Source of the DNA: Bacillaceae bacterium IKA-2
GTDB taxonomy: Bacteria > Bacillota > Bacilli > Bacillales > Anaerobacillaceae
Reading direction: 5' to 3'
Assembly (NCBI GenBank): GCA_031761875.1
Contig: CP134492.1
Location: 1-64,000, forward strand
Length of the DNA stretch: 64,000 bases
In this document: in pieces, positions 47,438 through 56,405 of the stretch
Position numbering within the stretch: the stretch's first letter is position 1
Layout: every line of letters begins with the position of its first letter
Made by a program: the position numbers and the translations under genes
Notes under the pieces: model-generated
Told to the model about the DNA's origin: nothing
Databases searched by the model: none
What the model saw: only the letters and a program-made list of their open reading frames with translations

Positions 47438-49071
47438 TCATCCTCCACTTCGATAAATACATTTGCGGGAATATTAAGACCAGAGTTTTCTAAGCGACTA
47501 TAAAATTTTGGTCTTACGCCAGTAGGAACTAGTTTACCAATAATTTTCCCTTGACTGTCGACTCCTTTTTGCTTGAAGGCAAAAATATCTTGTAAAACGA
47601 TGACATCTCCTTCTAACCCTTGAACTTCGGTAATGTTTGTTATTTTTCTCGAGCCATCTTTTAATCTTGATTGTTGGATGATGACATCAATCGCCCCGGC
47701 AATCTGTTCACGAATTGCTTTTACAGGAAGATCAACTCCTCCGAGTAGAACCATTGTCTCGATTCGCGATATCATGTCTCTCGGGCTGTTTGAGTGACCT
47801 GTTGCTAGTGAGCCGTCATGACCAGTATTCATTGCTTGGAGCATGTCTAATGCTTCCGCACCACGAACCTCTCCAATTACAATCCTGTCAGGTCTCATCC
47901 GTAAAGAATTTTTAACAAGGTCGCGAATAGAAATTTCGCCAGTACCTTCTATATTCGGTGGTCTTGTTTCTAATGAAATGACATGCTCTTGGCCAAGCTG
48001 TAATTCCGCAGCATCCTCGATCGTAATAATCCGTTCGTCGTTAGGAATAAATGCGGATAAGACATTTAAAGTAGTCGTTTTCCCTGAACCAGTTCCACCA
48101 CTAACAAAAATATTCAAACTTGATTTTACACAAGCATCTAAGAAAACAGCCATTTCTTCAGTTAGTGTTCCGAAGCCAACTAAGTCCTCAATTTTGAAGG
48201 GGTCTTCGGCAAACTTACGAATCGTTATTGTTGGTCCATTTAAAGCTAAAGGTGGAATAATTGCATTGACACGTGAACCATCCGGTAGTCTTGCATCAAC
48301 CATTGGACTACTTTCATCGATTCGCCGACCGATCGGCGCGACAATTTTTTCGATAATTTGCAAGACGTGCTCATTATTACGAAAAGTTACATCTGTCAGA
48401 ATAATTTTTCCTTTTCTCTCAACAAAAACTTTGTTTGGACCATTCACCATTACTTCTGAAATATCTGGGTCATTTAAGAGTGGATTAATTGGACCAAAGC
48501 CTGTTAAATCATTGAACATTTCAGTAACAACTTTTTTGTGATCAATATTTCCTTGCAGTGATTTTTCTTCTAGGACAATTTCATCTACCAGTTCATCTAA
48601 CTTTGAAACAATCTCATCGAGATTAGCATTTTTATAATCAGTAATAATTTTTTTATGAAGGAGATTTTTTAATTGCACATCCATATTTTCAGGTTTACTT
48701 TTTTCAGTAGCATCAGTTTTAGCTTGTTTTTGAGTTTGATCTGCTAACTTTCGAAAACTTTTAATATGCTCTTGTTTTTCTGAGTCTTTTTCAGATGGGG
48801 TCCCTTTGATATGACTGTCCATGTGGATATCGTTGTTTTCATTTTGTTCTATCGGTGGTTCATCTACTCTATTTTCTCTTTCTGCTGCTGCACTACTTTC
48901 TCGCTCTGCTGATTTCGCTTCAAAGAAAATTTTATTTTTTTCGTTTTCTGTTACAACTTCTAGCTTATCTCGTTGAACGTCAACTGCTTCTATTAGATGA
49001 TTTTTCTTAGTGTCAGGTTTTCCTTGTGCTTGAGTTTGTTGTTTTGCTTGAATTCTATTTAATAAATTCAT
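47431..49071 (-). CDS. tadA: Tad pilus secretion ATPase TadA (CpaF)
   Basis: 546 residues. The first ~145 are charged and probably disordered (rich in K, E, Q), longer than usual. The ATPase core has GFGPINPLLNDPDISEVMVN, Walker A GGTGSGKTT, Asp box with TIEDAAEL, Walker B RMRPDRIVIGEVRG and the His box TGHDGSLATGHSN. It powers pilus assembly. The start overlaps the tadZ stop by 4 bases. Confidence 0.95.
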   Translation of the reverse strand: MNLLNRIQAKQQTQAQGKPDTKKNHLIEAVDVQRDKLEVVTENEKNKIFFEAKSAERESSAAAERENRVDEPPIEQNENNDIHMDSHIKGTPSEKDSEKQEHIKSFRKLADQTQKQAKTDATEKSKPENMDVQLKNLLHKKIITDYKNANLDEIVSKLDELVDEIVLEEKSLQGNIDHKKVVTEMFNDLTGFGPINPLLNDPDISEVMVNGPNKVFVERKGKIILTDVTFRNNEHVLQIIEKIVAPIGRRIDESSPMVDARLPDGSRVNAIIPPLALNGPTITIRKFAEDPFKIEDLVGFGTLTEEMAVFLDACVKSSLNIFVSGGTGSGKTTTLNVLSAFIPNDERIITIEDAAELQLGQEHVISLETRPPNIEGTGEISIRDLVKNSLRMRPDRIVIGEVRGAEALDMLQAMNTGHDGSLATGHSNSPRDMISRIETMVLLGGVDLPVKAIREQIAGAIDVIIQQSRLKDGSRKITNITEVQGLEGDVIVLQDIFAFKQKGVDSQGKIIGKLVPTGVRPKFYSRLENSGLNIPANVFIEVEDDW

Positions 49072-49904
49072 TTTCTCTCAATCCTTTTGACCTGTTTCTG
49101 TTTACTGAATACTCCTGACAAAAGTGAAGGCCGTTTTTCGATAGTTCCGGTAGTTTCCTTTTTATCAATTAATTGTTCAGCGAGTTTATAGTAAGCTTTT
49201 GCCAAATCTGATGTCCCTCTACTTGTAACGATAGGAATTCCTTGATTGAGTGATTTAGTAGCAACATTAACATTACTCGGTATACAATAAAGAGCCTCTT
49301 TTCCTAAAATTGCTGGTAGATCTGCTAATTTTATAATCCCTTTTGTTGTTGATTGATTAACAATAATTTTAACTTTATCACGTAACCCCAGAGTCACAAA
49401 CGTTTCTAACATCAATTTTGTATTTTTTAACGTTGCTATTTCTAAATTTGTGATAAGTAGTATTTGGTCTGCCTTTTCAATAATTGTCAGACTTTTTTCC
49501 TGCAAACCGACCTCAGTATCGACAACAACAAAATCATTTTCTTTTACTAATAAGTCAACAGCTTTTTCAATGACTTCAGTTGTAATCAAGTTTGCATATT
49601 CTGGTCGAGCAGGAGCTGAAAGAACGGTAACACCGCTACCGTGGGTAACTAAAAAGTCCTTTATCCCAGTTTCATCCAGATTATTTATTTCATTAACGAG
49701 ATCAAGTATAGTCAAACTGGATTGGAGATCTAGTGCCATATTGATATCTCCGAATTGGAAGTCCGCATCTAATATACTAACCTGAAGGTTTTTCTTCTTA
49801 AGTGCAATTGCAAGGTTAACAGCTAACAAAGTCCGTCCAATTCCACCATTACCGCTACAGACGGCGATTAATTCTCCACACTGCTGTATTTCTCGATTAG
49901 ACAT
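49068..49904 (-). CDS. tadZ: Tad pilus localisation protein TadZ/CpaE-like (MinD family)
   Basis: 278 residues of the ParA/MinD fold. The deviant Walker A is GNGGIGRT: both the signature lysine and the P-loop lysine (normally KGGxGKT) are replaced by N and R, so ATP hydrolysis is doubtful. VSILDADFQFGDINMALDL and FVVVDTEVGLQEKSL are conserved. TadZ places the pilus machine, often at a pole. No response-receiver domain is present at the N-terminus, unlike many CpaE proteins. Confidence 0.88.
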   Translation of the reverse strand: MSNREIQQCGELIAVCSGNGGIGRTLLAVNLAIALKKKNLQVSILDADFQFGDINMALDLQSSLTILDLVNEINNLDETGIKDFLVTHGSGVTVLSAPARPEYANLITTEVIEKAVDLLVKENDFVVVDTEVGLQEKSLTIIEKADQILLITNLEIATLKNTKLMLETFVTLGLRDKVKIIVNQSTTKGIIKLADLPAILGKEALYCIPSNVNVATKSLNQGIPIVTSRGTSDLAKAYYKLAEQLIDKKETTGTIEKRPSLLSGVFSKQKQVKRIERK

Positions 49905-50061
49905 ATTTCGTCACCCCCATGATGATAAGAAAATTAAAACCTGTAGCTAGTATAAATGAAGAAGAACCTCTTATTCAATCAAAGTTGCTAATAAATAGAG
50001 AATTCGCTTCCAAACTTTTTTTATAAACAGTTACTGCTTTTCTAAGCTACATCAGTAGCAA

Positions 50062-50742
50062 TTATTTTAGCTCATCATCCACTTCATCTATGCGGCTATT
50101 TAACATTAGATGAATAGTCCCTCGTTCTGCTGCATTTGCCAATTTGATCGCATCCGCAGGTGTTAATTCAAAAGTAACCGTGCTATATTCAAGATAATTT
50201 TCAGCAGAAGTTGGTTCTTCCATCTTTCTACCAACGGCTAATACACGAACTTCTTCTAAAATGATCTTAGTGACAATTTCTTCTTTTTCTTCTTTTAACA
50301 CCATTTCAGTAAAAATAACATCCACTAAATCTTCTGGTTCAGTTAATGTCGAAACTGACTGAACATAATTAATGGCCAAGGAAATTGCCCGAAATCCGTC
50401 TGTGACTTTTCTCGAAATCAATAACTTTTCGTCTTCTTCCCCTTGCACTCGATGACTTAAAAAAGCTTCACCTGTTTCGATGTCTGCATTGACAAATAAA
50501 CCTTCCAATTCTTCTTTTGATGTAATCGTTTGTGGATGAAAAGATTTTTCAGGAATTACTTTCACTGCTAATTTTTCTGCGGATATTCGTTCATTTTTTT
50601 TCAAAGCCTCTGCTGCTACGATAATTTCTACTGTCGGCTCCGTACTTACTGTTGTCGTCGTATTTTTTAGATAATTACTAAATAAAAGTGTTGTAATTCC
50701 GCCCATAATAATTGCTAAAAGTAAAATAGACTTTGCACTCAC
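50062..50742 (-). CDS. cpaB: Flp pilus assembly protein CpaB/RcpC-like
   Basis: 226 residues. One N-terminal membrane helix (about 4-24), then a SAF domain (EIIVAAEALKKNERISAEKLAVKVIPE, about 36-100) and a conserved tail with LTEPEDLVDVIFTE. Gram-positive Tad systems keep this protein though they have no outer-membrane secretin. Starts with GTG at 50742, preceded by AGGTAGGTG. Confidence 0.85.
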   Translation of the reverse strand: MSAKSILLLAIIMGGITTLLFSNYLKNTTTTVSTEPTVEIIVAAEALKKNERISAEKLAVKVIPEKSFHPQTITSKEELEGLFVNADIETGEAFLSHRVQGEEDEKLLISRKVTDGFRAISLAINYVQSVSTLTEPEDLVDVIFTEMVLKEEKEEIVTKIILEEVRVLAVGRKMEEPTSAENYLEYSTVTFELTPADAIKLANAAERGTIHLMLNSRIDEVDDELK

Positions 50743-50807
50743 TGCTTACACCTACCTTGTTATTCTATCCAATTTTGCTTACGATCATCTTTCGAAAAAC
50801 TAGTCGA

Positions 50808-51725
50808 CTAATTCACTAATTTTAGTGTACTTAATCCAAAATCTACTGTTGGTGTACCGATAGTTCCCGGGAAAACTGAATCCATAAAATAACCTTTAAT
50901 ACCAGCGTTATTACCAGTTCCAACCGGAGAATCATTTAATAAAAAAGCAGCAAAACCTACAATTGTTATTTGCTGAGAAGAACCCTGAACTGCCATCGTA
51001 TCAACCATTGGGATATAAATCAGTCTGCTACAGGTTTTATCAGCGGTTAGATAACTATCACAATATAATTTACCAATATCAGCATTTATTCGAGCGTTTA
51101 TAGCATTTCGGACATGACTAGAAGACGTGTTATTACCTGGTTCAGTATCCAATTTCATGCCTATCGACAAATACCCTTTATATCCATTTGTAATATTTTC
51201 AGCTAACGTAGTATTAGGAAATCTAACATATTGAAAATTACCTTTTGAGGCGTCATTTGTTGTTAAAGCTAACGAAACTAGATCTCCTTTTTTGAACGCA
51301 CTTTCAACAACAGTTAATGGTAAAAATCCAGTTCCACCAACAGTACCTCCCTTTCCGGCTTTAGCTCTAGCTGCGACGTTTGCAGTAAAAAACCCCATAA
51401 TACGAGCAAAGGTAAGTTCTTTTTCGGTTTCAGTTATCACCTCTATAGAACTAGGGGTCACGCTAATATCATTAGCATCAATCACAACTCCATTTTTATT
51501 TGCAACATCGATTGCGATTTGTTGCGCACTCGATGTCGAAGGTAGTTCTTGCGCTCCTGCTAAAACTGCAGCATCAACTGCTTTTTGGACTCGACTTTTT
51601 TCGAGATATAATCCTCCGGCGTCAACAACAAGCGCGCTTATACTAAGTAATACAACCATCATAAGCGCCACAAGAACTATGATCGCTCCGTCTTCTTCAT
51701 TTGCATGTAACCATTTCTTTTTCAT
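50808..51725 (-). CDS. TadG-like pilus-associated protein
   Basis: 305 residues. Type IV pilin-like N-terminus of TadG (EEDGAIIVLVALMMVVLLSISALVVDAGGLYLEKSRVQKAVDAAVLAGA), then an extracytoplasmic domain about 270 residues long, without a von Willebrand A domain that I can see. Two cysteines (CDSYLTADKTC) might form a disulfide. Likely a minor pilus subunit or surface protein. Cotranscribed between tadE and cpaB. Confidence 0.82.
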   Translation of the reverse strand: MKKKWLHANEEDGAIIVLVALMMVVLLSISALVVDAGGLYLEKSRVQKAVDAAVLAGAQELPSTSSAQQIAIDVANKNGVVIDANDISVTPSSIEVITETEKELTFARIMGFFTANVAARAKAGKGGTVGGTGFLPLTVVESAFKKGDLVSLALTTNDASKGNFQYVRFPNTTLAENITNGYKGYLSIGMKLDTEPGNNTSSSHVRNAINARINADIGKLYCDSYLTADKTCSRLIYIPMVDTMAVQGSSQQITIVGFAAFLLNDSPVGTGNNAGIKGYFMDSVFPGTIGTPTVDFGLSTLKLVN

Positions 51726-51729
51726 GTTC

Positions 51730-52134
51730 TCACTCCACTCTCATGACAGTTTTTGATTCGAGCGTAAGCTGGTTATCATCGAATAATTTACCTATTAGCG
51801 GTGTAATGAATGTAATATTATAGGTCAACGTCACAGTTGCATAGACACCACTCGTACGATTAGCTTTAATCGGAATAATAGTAATATCTGTATCTTTTAT
51901 GGTGAGCTGCCGAGCTGCATTTTTAGCTACTTCCTTAATATTCAGATCAGTGCTACCTAGACTCGCAACCCTTGCCGATTCTCTCCCTGCATGATCAAGG
52001 GCTAGGTAAGCGTGAAAAGTACGACCAAAATCAACAATCCCAGAGAAAATCAAAGCCAATAACATAAAAACGAGTGCAAATTCAACTACCGCTTGCCCTT
52101 TTTCAGATTTCACTCTTACCCCTCCTTGAGTCAC
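51730..52134 (-). CDS. tadE: TadE-like pseudopilin
   Basis: 134 residues with the TadE N-terminus: KSEKGQAVVEFALVFMLLALIFSGIVDFGRTFHAYLALDHAGREAARV-like, where the G before QAVVEF is the prepilin cleavage site and E the +5 residue. Processed by the prepilin peptidase encoded upstream. Four bases before tadG-like gene. Confidence 0.88.
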   Translation of the reverse strand: MTQGGVRVKSEKGQAVVEFALVFMLLALIFSGIVDFGRTFHAYLALDHAGRESARVASLGSTDLNIKEVAKNAARQLTIKDTDITIIPIKANRTSGVYATVTLTYNITFITPLIGKLFDDNQLTLESKTVMRVE

Positions 52135-52260
52135 ACTAGATATATAAGCTCTAAAAACGAAAAATCCCCACTACTAAACAGTACATAGTACTGGTAATAG
52201 TAAGGCAGGTCTTATTGATTAGTTATCGGCACTTAATATTTACCATACTATAAGTGAATC

Positions 52261-52749
52261 CTAACTATATAATGCTAGTAAAGCTCCCGCGACAATCGCC
52301 ACACCATAAGGAAATGTAGCAGAGAGTGCACTTTTTTCATACAGGAGATCAATTCCATGTTTTTTCGCCCAAAAGTGATAGAAAAGTCCTTTTGCTCTGC
52401 CTTTTTTACTTAAAATAATCACTAAAGCGATAATCCCGCCTACTAAAGCCATGTAAATTGCCGTAGTCAGTACAAAAGCAGAACCTTTTAAAGCACCAAT
52501 CACTGCTAATAACTTGACATCTCCTGCACCCATGCCGCCTAATAAAAAAGGAATTAATAATATCGCTAAGCCGAGCAGAAATCCTAAAGAGGCCGAACCA
52601 ACACCCGCCCAACCACTAATCATAAAGTGACCGACAAAAGCAATTACAAGAGTCGGGAAGAGAACTTTGTTATAAATCTTTCTACTTTTTAAGTCAGTTA
52701 TTAAACAAATCACAAGTACTATTAGTAATAATATATTGATCCAAAACAT
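52261..52749 (-). CDS. tadV: A24 prepilin peptidase (TadV/CpaA)
   Basis: 162 residues, about five membrane helices. The two catalytic aspartates are in LITDLKSRKIYN (about residue 19) and GAGDVKLLAVIG (about 77). It lacks the N-methylase domain of PilD, as usual for TadV/CpaA. It cuts Flp and TadE leaders. Confidence 0.9.
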   Translation of the reverse strand: MFWINILLLIVLVICLITDLKSRKIYNKVLFPTLVIAFVGHFMISGWAGVGSASLGFLLGLAILLIPFLLGGMGAGDVKLLAVIGALKGSAFVLTTAIYMALVGGIIALVIILSKKGRAKGLFYHFWAKKHGIDLLYEKSALSATFPYGVAIVAGALLALYS

Positions 52750-52876
52750 TTCTATCCCTCATTTAAAAATTAACCTATTTATTAACAACCTAATAATTGT
52801 AATTTTAATATAATTTTCTTTAAAAAAGCTTTACGCTCTAAACGTAAAGCCCATTCTTATATACTTATGTTTACTC

Positions 52877-53053
52877 TCAAGAAGTAGCATCTGTTAATTG
52901 ATCTATAATATTTCCGAACATTACTTTTATTCCATCTCCAAATATTAATAGTACTGCAACCACCAAAACTGCAATTGTTCCTAATACTAACCCATACTCC
53001 GTCATACCTTGTCCTTCTTCTTGAACCACTAATTGCTTTAATTTGTTTACCAT
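52877..53053 (-). CDS. flp: Flp type IVb prepilin
   Basis: 58 residues, with AGGAGAG 7 bases before ATG. The leader ends EEGQG and is followed by MTEYGLVLGTIAVLVVAVLLIFG: glycine at -1, the EY pair at +3/+4 and the hydrophobic helix mark an Flp-type pilin. It is the major pilus subunit and lies right after the DUF192 gene and upstream of the peptidase gene. Confidence 0.92.
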   Translation of the reverse strand: MVNKLKQLVVQEEGQGMTEYGLVLGTIAVLVVAVLLIFGDGIKVMFGNIIDQLTDATS

Positions 53054-53054
53054 T

Positions 53055-53411
53055 TTACATCTCTCCTCTTTCGGTTTTTTTAAAATAATGCCCTACTTTT
53101 GTCTTTGTGTCTGCAACTTTTCCAGCAGGCAGCTCTACAACTGATACAGTGTTTTTGTATATCTTGCCAAACTTCCTTGGTGCGACCATTTCGTCGATGG
53201 CTACAATTTGAAAATTAGCGTCAAGATAAACTACATCAATTGCATAGTTCATAAAAAAAGTATGGATGGACCGGCAGGGTATAATGTGCATAGCACTATT
53301 TGACGGAAATACACGTGTAAACATTAATCCACGAAGTCTTGTCGAAAACGTACTGGCAACTAAAATATTATCTGCTAATATTTTTCCGTTGCTTTGATTG
53401 AAAAGATTCAT
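53055..53411 (-). CDS. DUF192 protein of the Tad operon
   Basis: 118 residues of DUF192 (ADNILVASTFSTRLRGLMFTR; MHIIPCRSIHTFFMNYAIDVVYLD; VVELPAGKV). Function unknown; the family is often found beside Tad and other pilus genes. I chose ATG at 53411, about 10 bases after GGGAGC; a GTG three codons upstream is possible. First gene after the riboswitch terminator; ends 1 base before the flp start. Confidence 0.85.
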   Translation of the reverse strand: MNLFNQSNGKILADNILVASTFSTRLRGLMFTRVFPSNSAMHIIPCRSIHTFFMNYAIDVVYLDANFQIVAIDEMVAPRKFGKIYKNTVSVVELPAGKVADTKTKVGHYFKKTERGEM

Positions 53412-53433
53412 AGTATTCACAGCTCCCGATCAA

Positions 53434-53475
53434 ATAAAAATAACCCCACCATACCGAAAGGGGGGTTGTACACTA
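53434..53475 (-). terminator. Riboswitch-linked terminator ahead of the Tad operon
   Basis: Minus strand: AACCCC(CC) pairs with (GG)TGGGGTT around a TTTCGGTA loop, followed by ATTTTTATTT. It stands between the c-di-GMP aptamer and the first gene, 24 bases before it, so read-through is the probable control step. Confidence 0.88.
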
Positions 53476-53527
53476 AAAAAAGTGCGTTGTATATATCCTA
53501 CTGTAAAAGTCAGTAGCACAAAACAAA

Positions 53528-53640
53528 CTCCCTATTTCCTTCGGTAACTGGCTAGCTTAGTGCACGTTGTACACTTTAGCTCCTGTAGTTTTGCGTCACT
53601 AACTTTCGTTAGCTTTGCCTTTATCGAGATCCAGTAGTTT
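53528..53640 (-). ncRNA. Cyclic di-GMP-I (GEMM) riboswitch
   Basis: On the minus strand the GEMM core is plain: GGCAAAGCTAACGAAAGTTAG (53599-53619) with the GAAA tetraloop-type hairpin, then GTGACGCAAAACTACAGG (G-A-CGCAAA) and the second hairpin arm ending CTAGCCAGTTACCGAAGG. These match the conserved GGCAAA, CGAAAG, GACGCAAAG and CTA features of the c-di-GMP-I aptamer. It precedes a terminator and the Tad pilus operon. Confidence 0.9.
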
Positions 53641-54144
53641 GCTTAAGGATCATCGTATATTTATAACTTAAGAATAATCTATATCTTATCAATCGCATAT
53701 CCATCATATATACCATTTTTTCATTACAAAAACAGACATTTTTACCTATAAAAAATTAACAAATTAGTTTAAAAAAATAGGCTAACACCTCATTTTGATG
53801 CATTTCGAGATTAAATCCTTGTGATTTTTATACTAAAATTAATTTTACCCTTCTTAATACCTAGTAAATGTTTAAAAAATCAGGAATTTACCGTCTTTTA
53901 TAATGGGTATAAAGATCTGTTTTTGATAATGTATTTTAGCGAAAGTAAATACCCCCACCTTTAAACAAAGTAAAAGCTGTTATATTGAGTTAAGGATCAA
54001 GGAGGCCATGATCCTGTTGAAATTCGATTGATTTTGTTTGATACATTATATGGATATCTTCCTCTAATCACCCGTGCCATAACCTTTATTCAATATGCTA
54101 ATTAACTCTTTCTTTTCGTCTAGGTTAATATCTTTATATAAACA
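53641..54144. other. Long AT-rich region upstream of the c-di-GMP riboswitch
   Basis: About 500 bases without a gene. It should contain the Tad operon promoter, but I cannot assign a clear one. An inverted repeat AGGATCA..TGATCCT around AGGAGGCCA is at 53993-54017. No open frame with a ribosome binding site is seen. Confidence 0.5.
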
Positions 54145-54183
54145 AAAAACACCTCATAAAGCGATCCCATGAGGTGTTTTTAC
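54144..54183 (-). terminator. Terminator after glmS
   Basis: Minus strand: AAAAACACCTCAT pairs with ATGAGGTGTTTTT around GGGATCGCTTT, followed by TTGTTT. Confidence 0.92.
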
Positions 54184-54240
54184 AAACTTTTTTATAAATT
54201 ATCAATTTTTATTTCATTTCATAATAACTTTACTACTCTT

Positions 54241-56043
54241 CTATTCTACTGTAACACTTTTTGCTAAATTCCTTGGTTTATCAACGTCACAACCGCGATG
54301 AAGAGCAGCGTAATAGGCAATTAACTGAAAGACAATTACAGAGACGATTGGTGTAAGGTATTCATGAACGGCAGGAATAACAAATGCATCATTTTTATGA
54401 TTTAATCCTTCCATACTGATAATGCACGGATTTGCTCCCCTAGCTGCTACTTCTTTTACATTACCGCGAATGCTTAAATTAACATGTTTATGAGTGGCAA
54501 GCGCGATAACTGGTGTGCCATCTTCAATTAAAGCGATTGTACCGTGCTTTAATTCTCCTCCAGCAAAACCTTCCGCTTGAATATATGAAATCTCTTTAAG
54601 CTTCAGCGCTCCTTCTAAGCAAACAAAATAGTCTGCTGAACGACCGATGAAGAAGCAGTTTCTAGATACTGCTAAATAGTCACGAGCAATTATTTCTAGA
54701 CTTTCTTTTTGATCGCATATAGCCTCAATAGCACTAGCGGCGATACTTAATTCTTTAATTGGTTGAAAGGTAATTGGAAATCCTTGCGCCTTGGCTGTAT
54801 CTACTGCAAGAACAGAAAGTACGGCCATTTGAGCTGTGTATGCTTTTGTTGAAGCAACAGCAATTTCTGGTCCTCCATGCGTGTGTAATGTGAAGTCTGA
54901 CTCCCGTGAAAGTGTAGAACCCGGAACGTTTGTAATCGTTAACGCTTGGTAACCGATCTCTTTGATGTTGACCAATACGCCTCGACAATCTGCCGTTTCT
55001 CCGCTTTGTGAAATAAAAATAAAAAACGGTTTTTCTGATAACAGTGGCATATTATATAAAAATTCACTGGCAATATGCACTTCTACTGGTTTTTTTGCAA
55101 TTTTTTCAAGTAACTGTTTTCCGACGAGACCTGCATGATAACTTGTGCCCGCTGCAATCACATAGAGACGATCCGCCGCCAACACCGCCGCGCGGATATC
55201 TTGATCAACCTTCAATTCATCATTTTCATCTTGATACTTCGAGATAATATTACGAATTACTGATGGTTGCTCATCAATTTCCTTCAGCATAAAGTGAGGA
55301 TACGTTCCTTTTTCAAAATCACTTGCATCTAATTCAGCGATGAAAGGCTCTCTTGAAATAGTCACATCTGCTAGGTTTTTAATAATAACAGAGTCACGAC
55401 TTACAATAACCATTTCCTTATCCATTAGTTCAAGAAACTTATTCGTAATATTCAGCATTGCCATCGCGTCACTTGCGATAACATTAACACCTTCACCAAG
55501 GCCAACAAGTAACGGGCTTTTATTTTTTCCTACATAAATTTTATCTGAGTCTGTTTCATCGATTAAAGCGATCGCATACGAACCTTTCAAAACTGATAAT
55601 GTTTGCCTAAAGGCCTTTTCAACCGTATGTCCCTCATTCATAGAAAGCTCTAAAAGTTGAACGATTACTTCTGTGTCTGTTTCACTAACTAGTGTAACTT
55701 CTTGTAAATACTGTTCTTGTAATTCTTCATAGTTTTCAATGACACCGTTATGAACAATTGTAAAACGATGAGACGTACTTTGATGTGGATGAGCGTTAAC
55801 GCGATTTGGCGGTCCGTGTGTAGCCCAACGTGTATGACCGATTCCAGCAGTACCTTTTACATTACTATCGATAATACCTCGTAATGCTGCAATTCGACCT
55901 TTTTCTTTAAAAAGGTGAACACCCTTGCCGTTAACAATTGCAATTCCAGCTGAATCATAGCCTCTATATTCTAACTTTTCTAATCCATTTAACAAAATTT
56001 CTTTTGCATCTACATTTCCGATATATCCAACTATTCCGCACAT
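54241..56043 (-). CDS. glmS: Glutamine-fructose-6-phosphate aminotransferase GlmS
   Basis: 600 residues. The N-terminal glutaminase begins MCGIVGYIG with catalytic Cys2 (domain about 1-215). Two SIS sugar-isomerase domains follow (about 285-420 and 455-590; [16 protein letters not shown]-terminal NLAKSVTVE). It makes glucosamine-6-phosphate for cell-wall precursors. The leader carries the glmS ribozyme, so the mRNA is cut when the product accumulates. Good Shine-Dalgarno AGGGAGGAAAC before ATG. Confidence 0.98.
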   Translation of the reverse strand: MCGIVGYIGNVDAKEILLNGLEKLEYRGYDSAGIAIVNGKGVHLFKEKGRIAALRGIIDSNVKGTAGIGHTRWATHGPPNRVNAHPHQSTSHRFTIVHNGVIENYEELQEQYLQEVTLVSETDTEVIVQLLELSMNEGHTVEKAFRQTLSVLKGSYAIALIDETDSDKIYVGKNKSPLLVGLGEGVNVIASDAMAMLNITNKFLELMDKEMVIVSRDSVIIKNLADVTISREPFIAELDASDFEKGTYPHFMLKEIDEQPSVIRNIISKYQDENDELKVDQDIRAAVLAADRLYVIAAGTSYHAGLVGKQLLEKIAKKPVEVHIASEFLYNMPLLSEKPFFIFISQSGETADCRGVLVNIKEIGYQALTITNVPGSTLSRESDFTLHTHGGPEIAVASTKAYTAQMAVLSVLAVDTAKAQGFPITFQPIKELSIAASAIEAICDQKESLEIIARDYLAVSRNCFFIGRSADYFVCLEGALKLKEISYIQAEGFAGGELKHGTIALIEDGTPVIALATHKHVNLSIRGNVKEVAARGANPCIISMEGLNHKNDAFVIPAVHEYLTPIVSVIVFQLIAYYAALHRGCDVDKPRNLAKSVTVE

Positions 56044-56062
56044 TTTTAAGTTTCCTCCCTAT

Positions 56063-56146
56063 GTGGGGCAAGAAAAGCATACTCTACTGTCTATTCTATA
56101 TACAGACAAAGTTCAAGTTTTACAACTTGGGGCTTTCTTGCCCCAC
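56063..56146 (-). ncRNA. Structured leader segment between ribozyme and glmS
   Basis: Minus strand. GTGGGGCAAGAAAGC (56132-56146) pairs with GCTTTTCTTGCCCCAC (56063-56078), one bulge. Inside are two smaller hairpins, CAAGTT-GTAA-AACTTG and TGTCT..AGACA. The long stem ends 7 bases before the Shine-Dalgarno. It is not part of the known ribozyme core. Confidence 0.7.
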
Positions 56147-56189
56147 TCTTTACATTCATATTTTTGCAATCACCATTACTTTGCCTTTG

Positions 56190-56330
56190 TTCTAGAAGTC
56201 ACCTTCTAGCTTTTAGCTAAAGTTAGCGGTTGTGGTGTGCAACCGAGAGGTATCCGCCGATAATTCGATAAACCTCTTCCTCGTCAACTACCCTTTCTTT
56301 ACCGTTCATAAGAATAGTTCAGGCGCTTTC
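56190..56330 (-). ncRNA. glmS: glmS ribozyme riboswitch
   Basis: On the minus strand the conserved blocks occur in order: the cleavage site A-GCGCC (cut between 56327 and 56326), GAACT, GTTGACGAGGAAGAGGTTTA with TCGA, GGCGGATACCTC, and the P4-like AGCTAGAAGGTGACTTCTAG. Glucosamine-6-phosphate acts as cofactor for self-cleavage, which destabilises the mRNA. The 3' limit is approximate. Confidence 0.93.
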
Positions 56331-56375
56331 CAATTTAAGTTGTCCGTACCTCCTCTCTTTCTTAAAATCAAACCA

Positions 56376-56405
56376 ATCATACTACAATAAGGCAAAAAAC
56401 GTCAA
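56376..56405 (-). promoter_or_regulatory. glmS promoter (sigma-A)
   Basis: Minus strand TTGACG, 18 bases, TATGAT, about 45 bases before the ribozyme cleavage site. The short 5' piece ahead of the cut site is as usual. Confidence 0.8.

Noticed and set aside
47843-48541. A 232-residue frame on the plus strand opposite tadA
   Set aside because: It is antisense to a well-conserved ATPase, has no homology I recognise and no ribosome binding site; it reflects the codon use of tadA.
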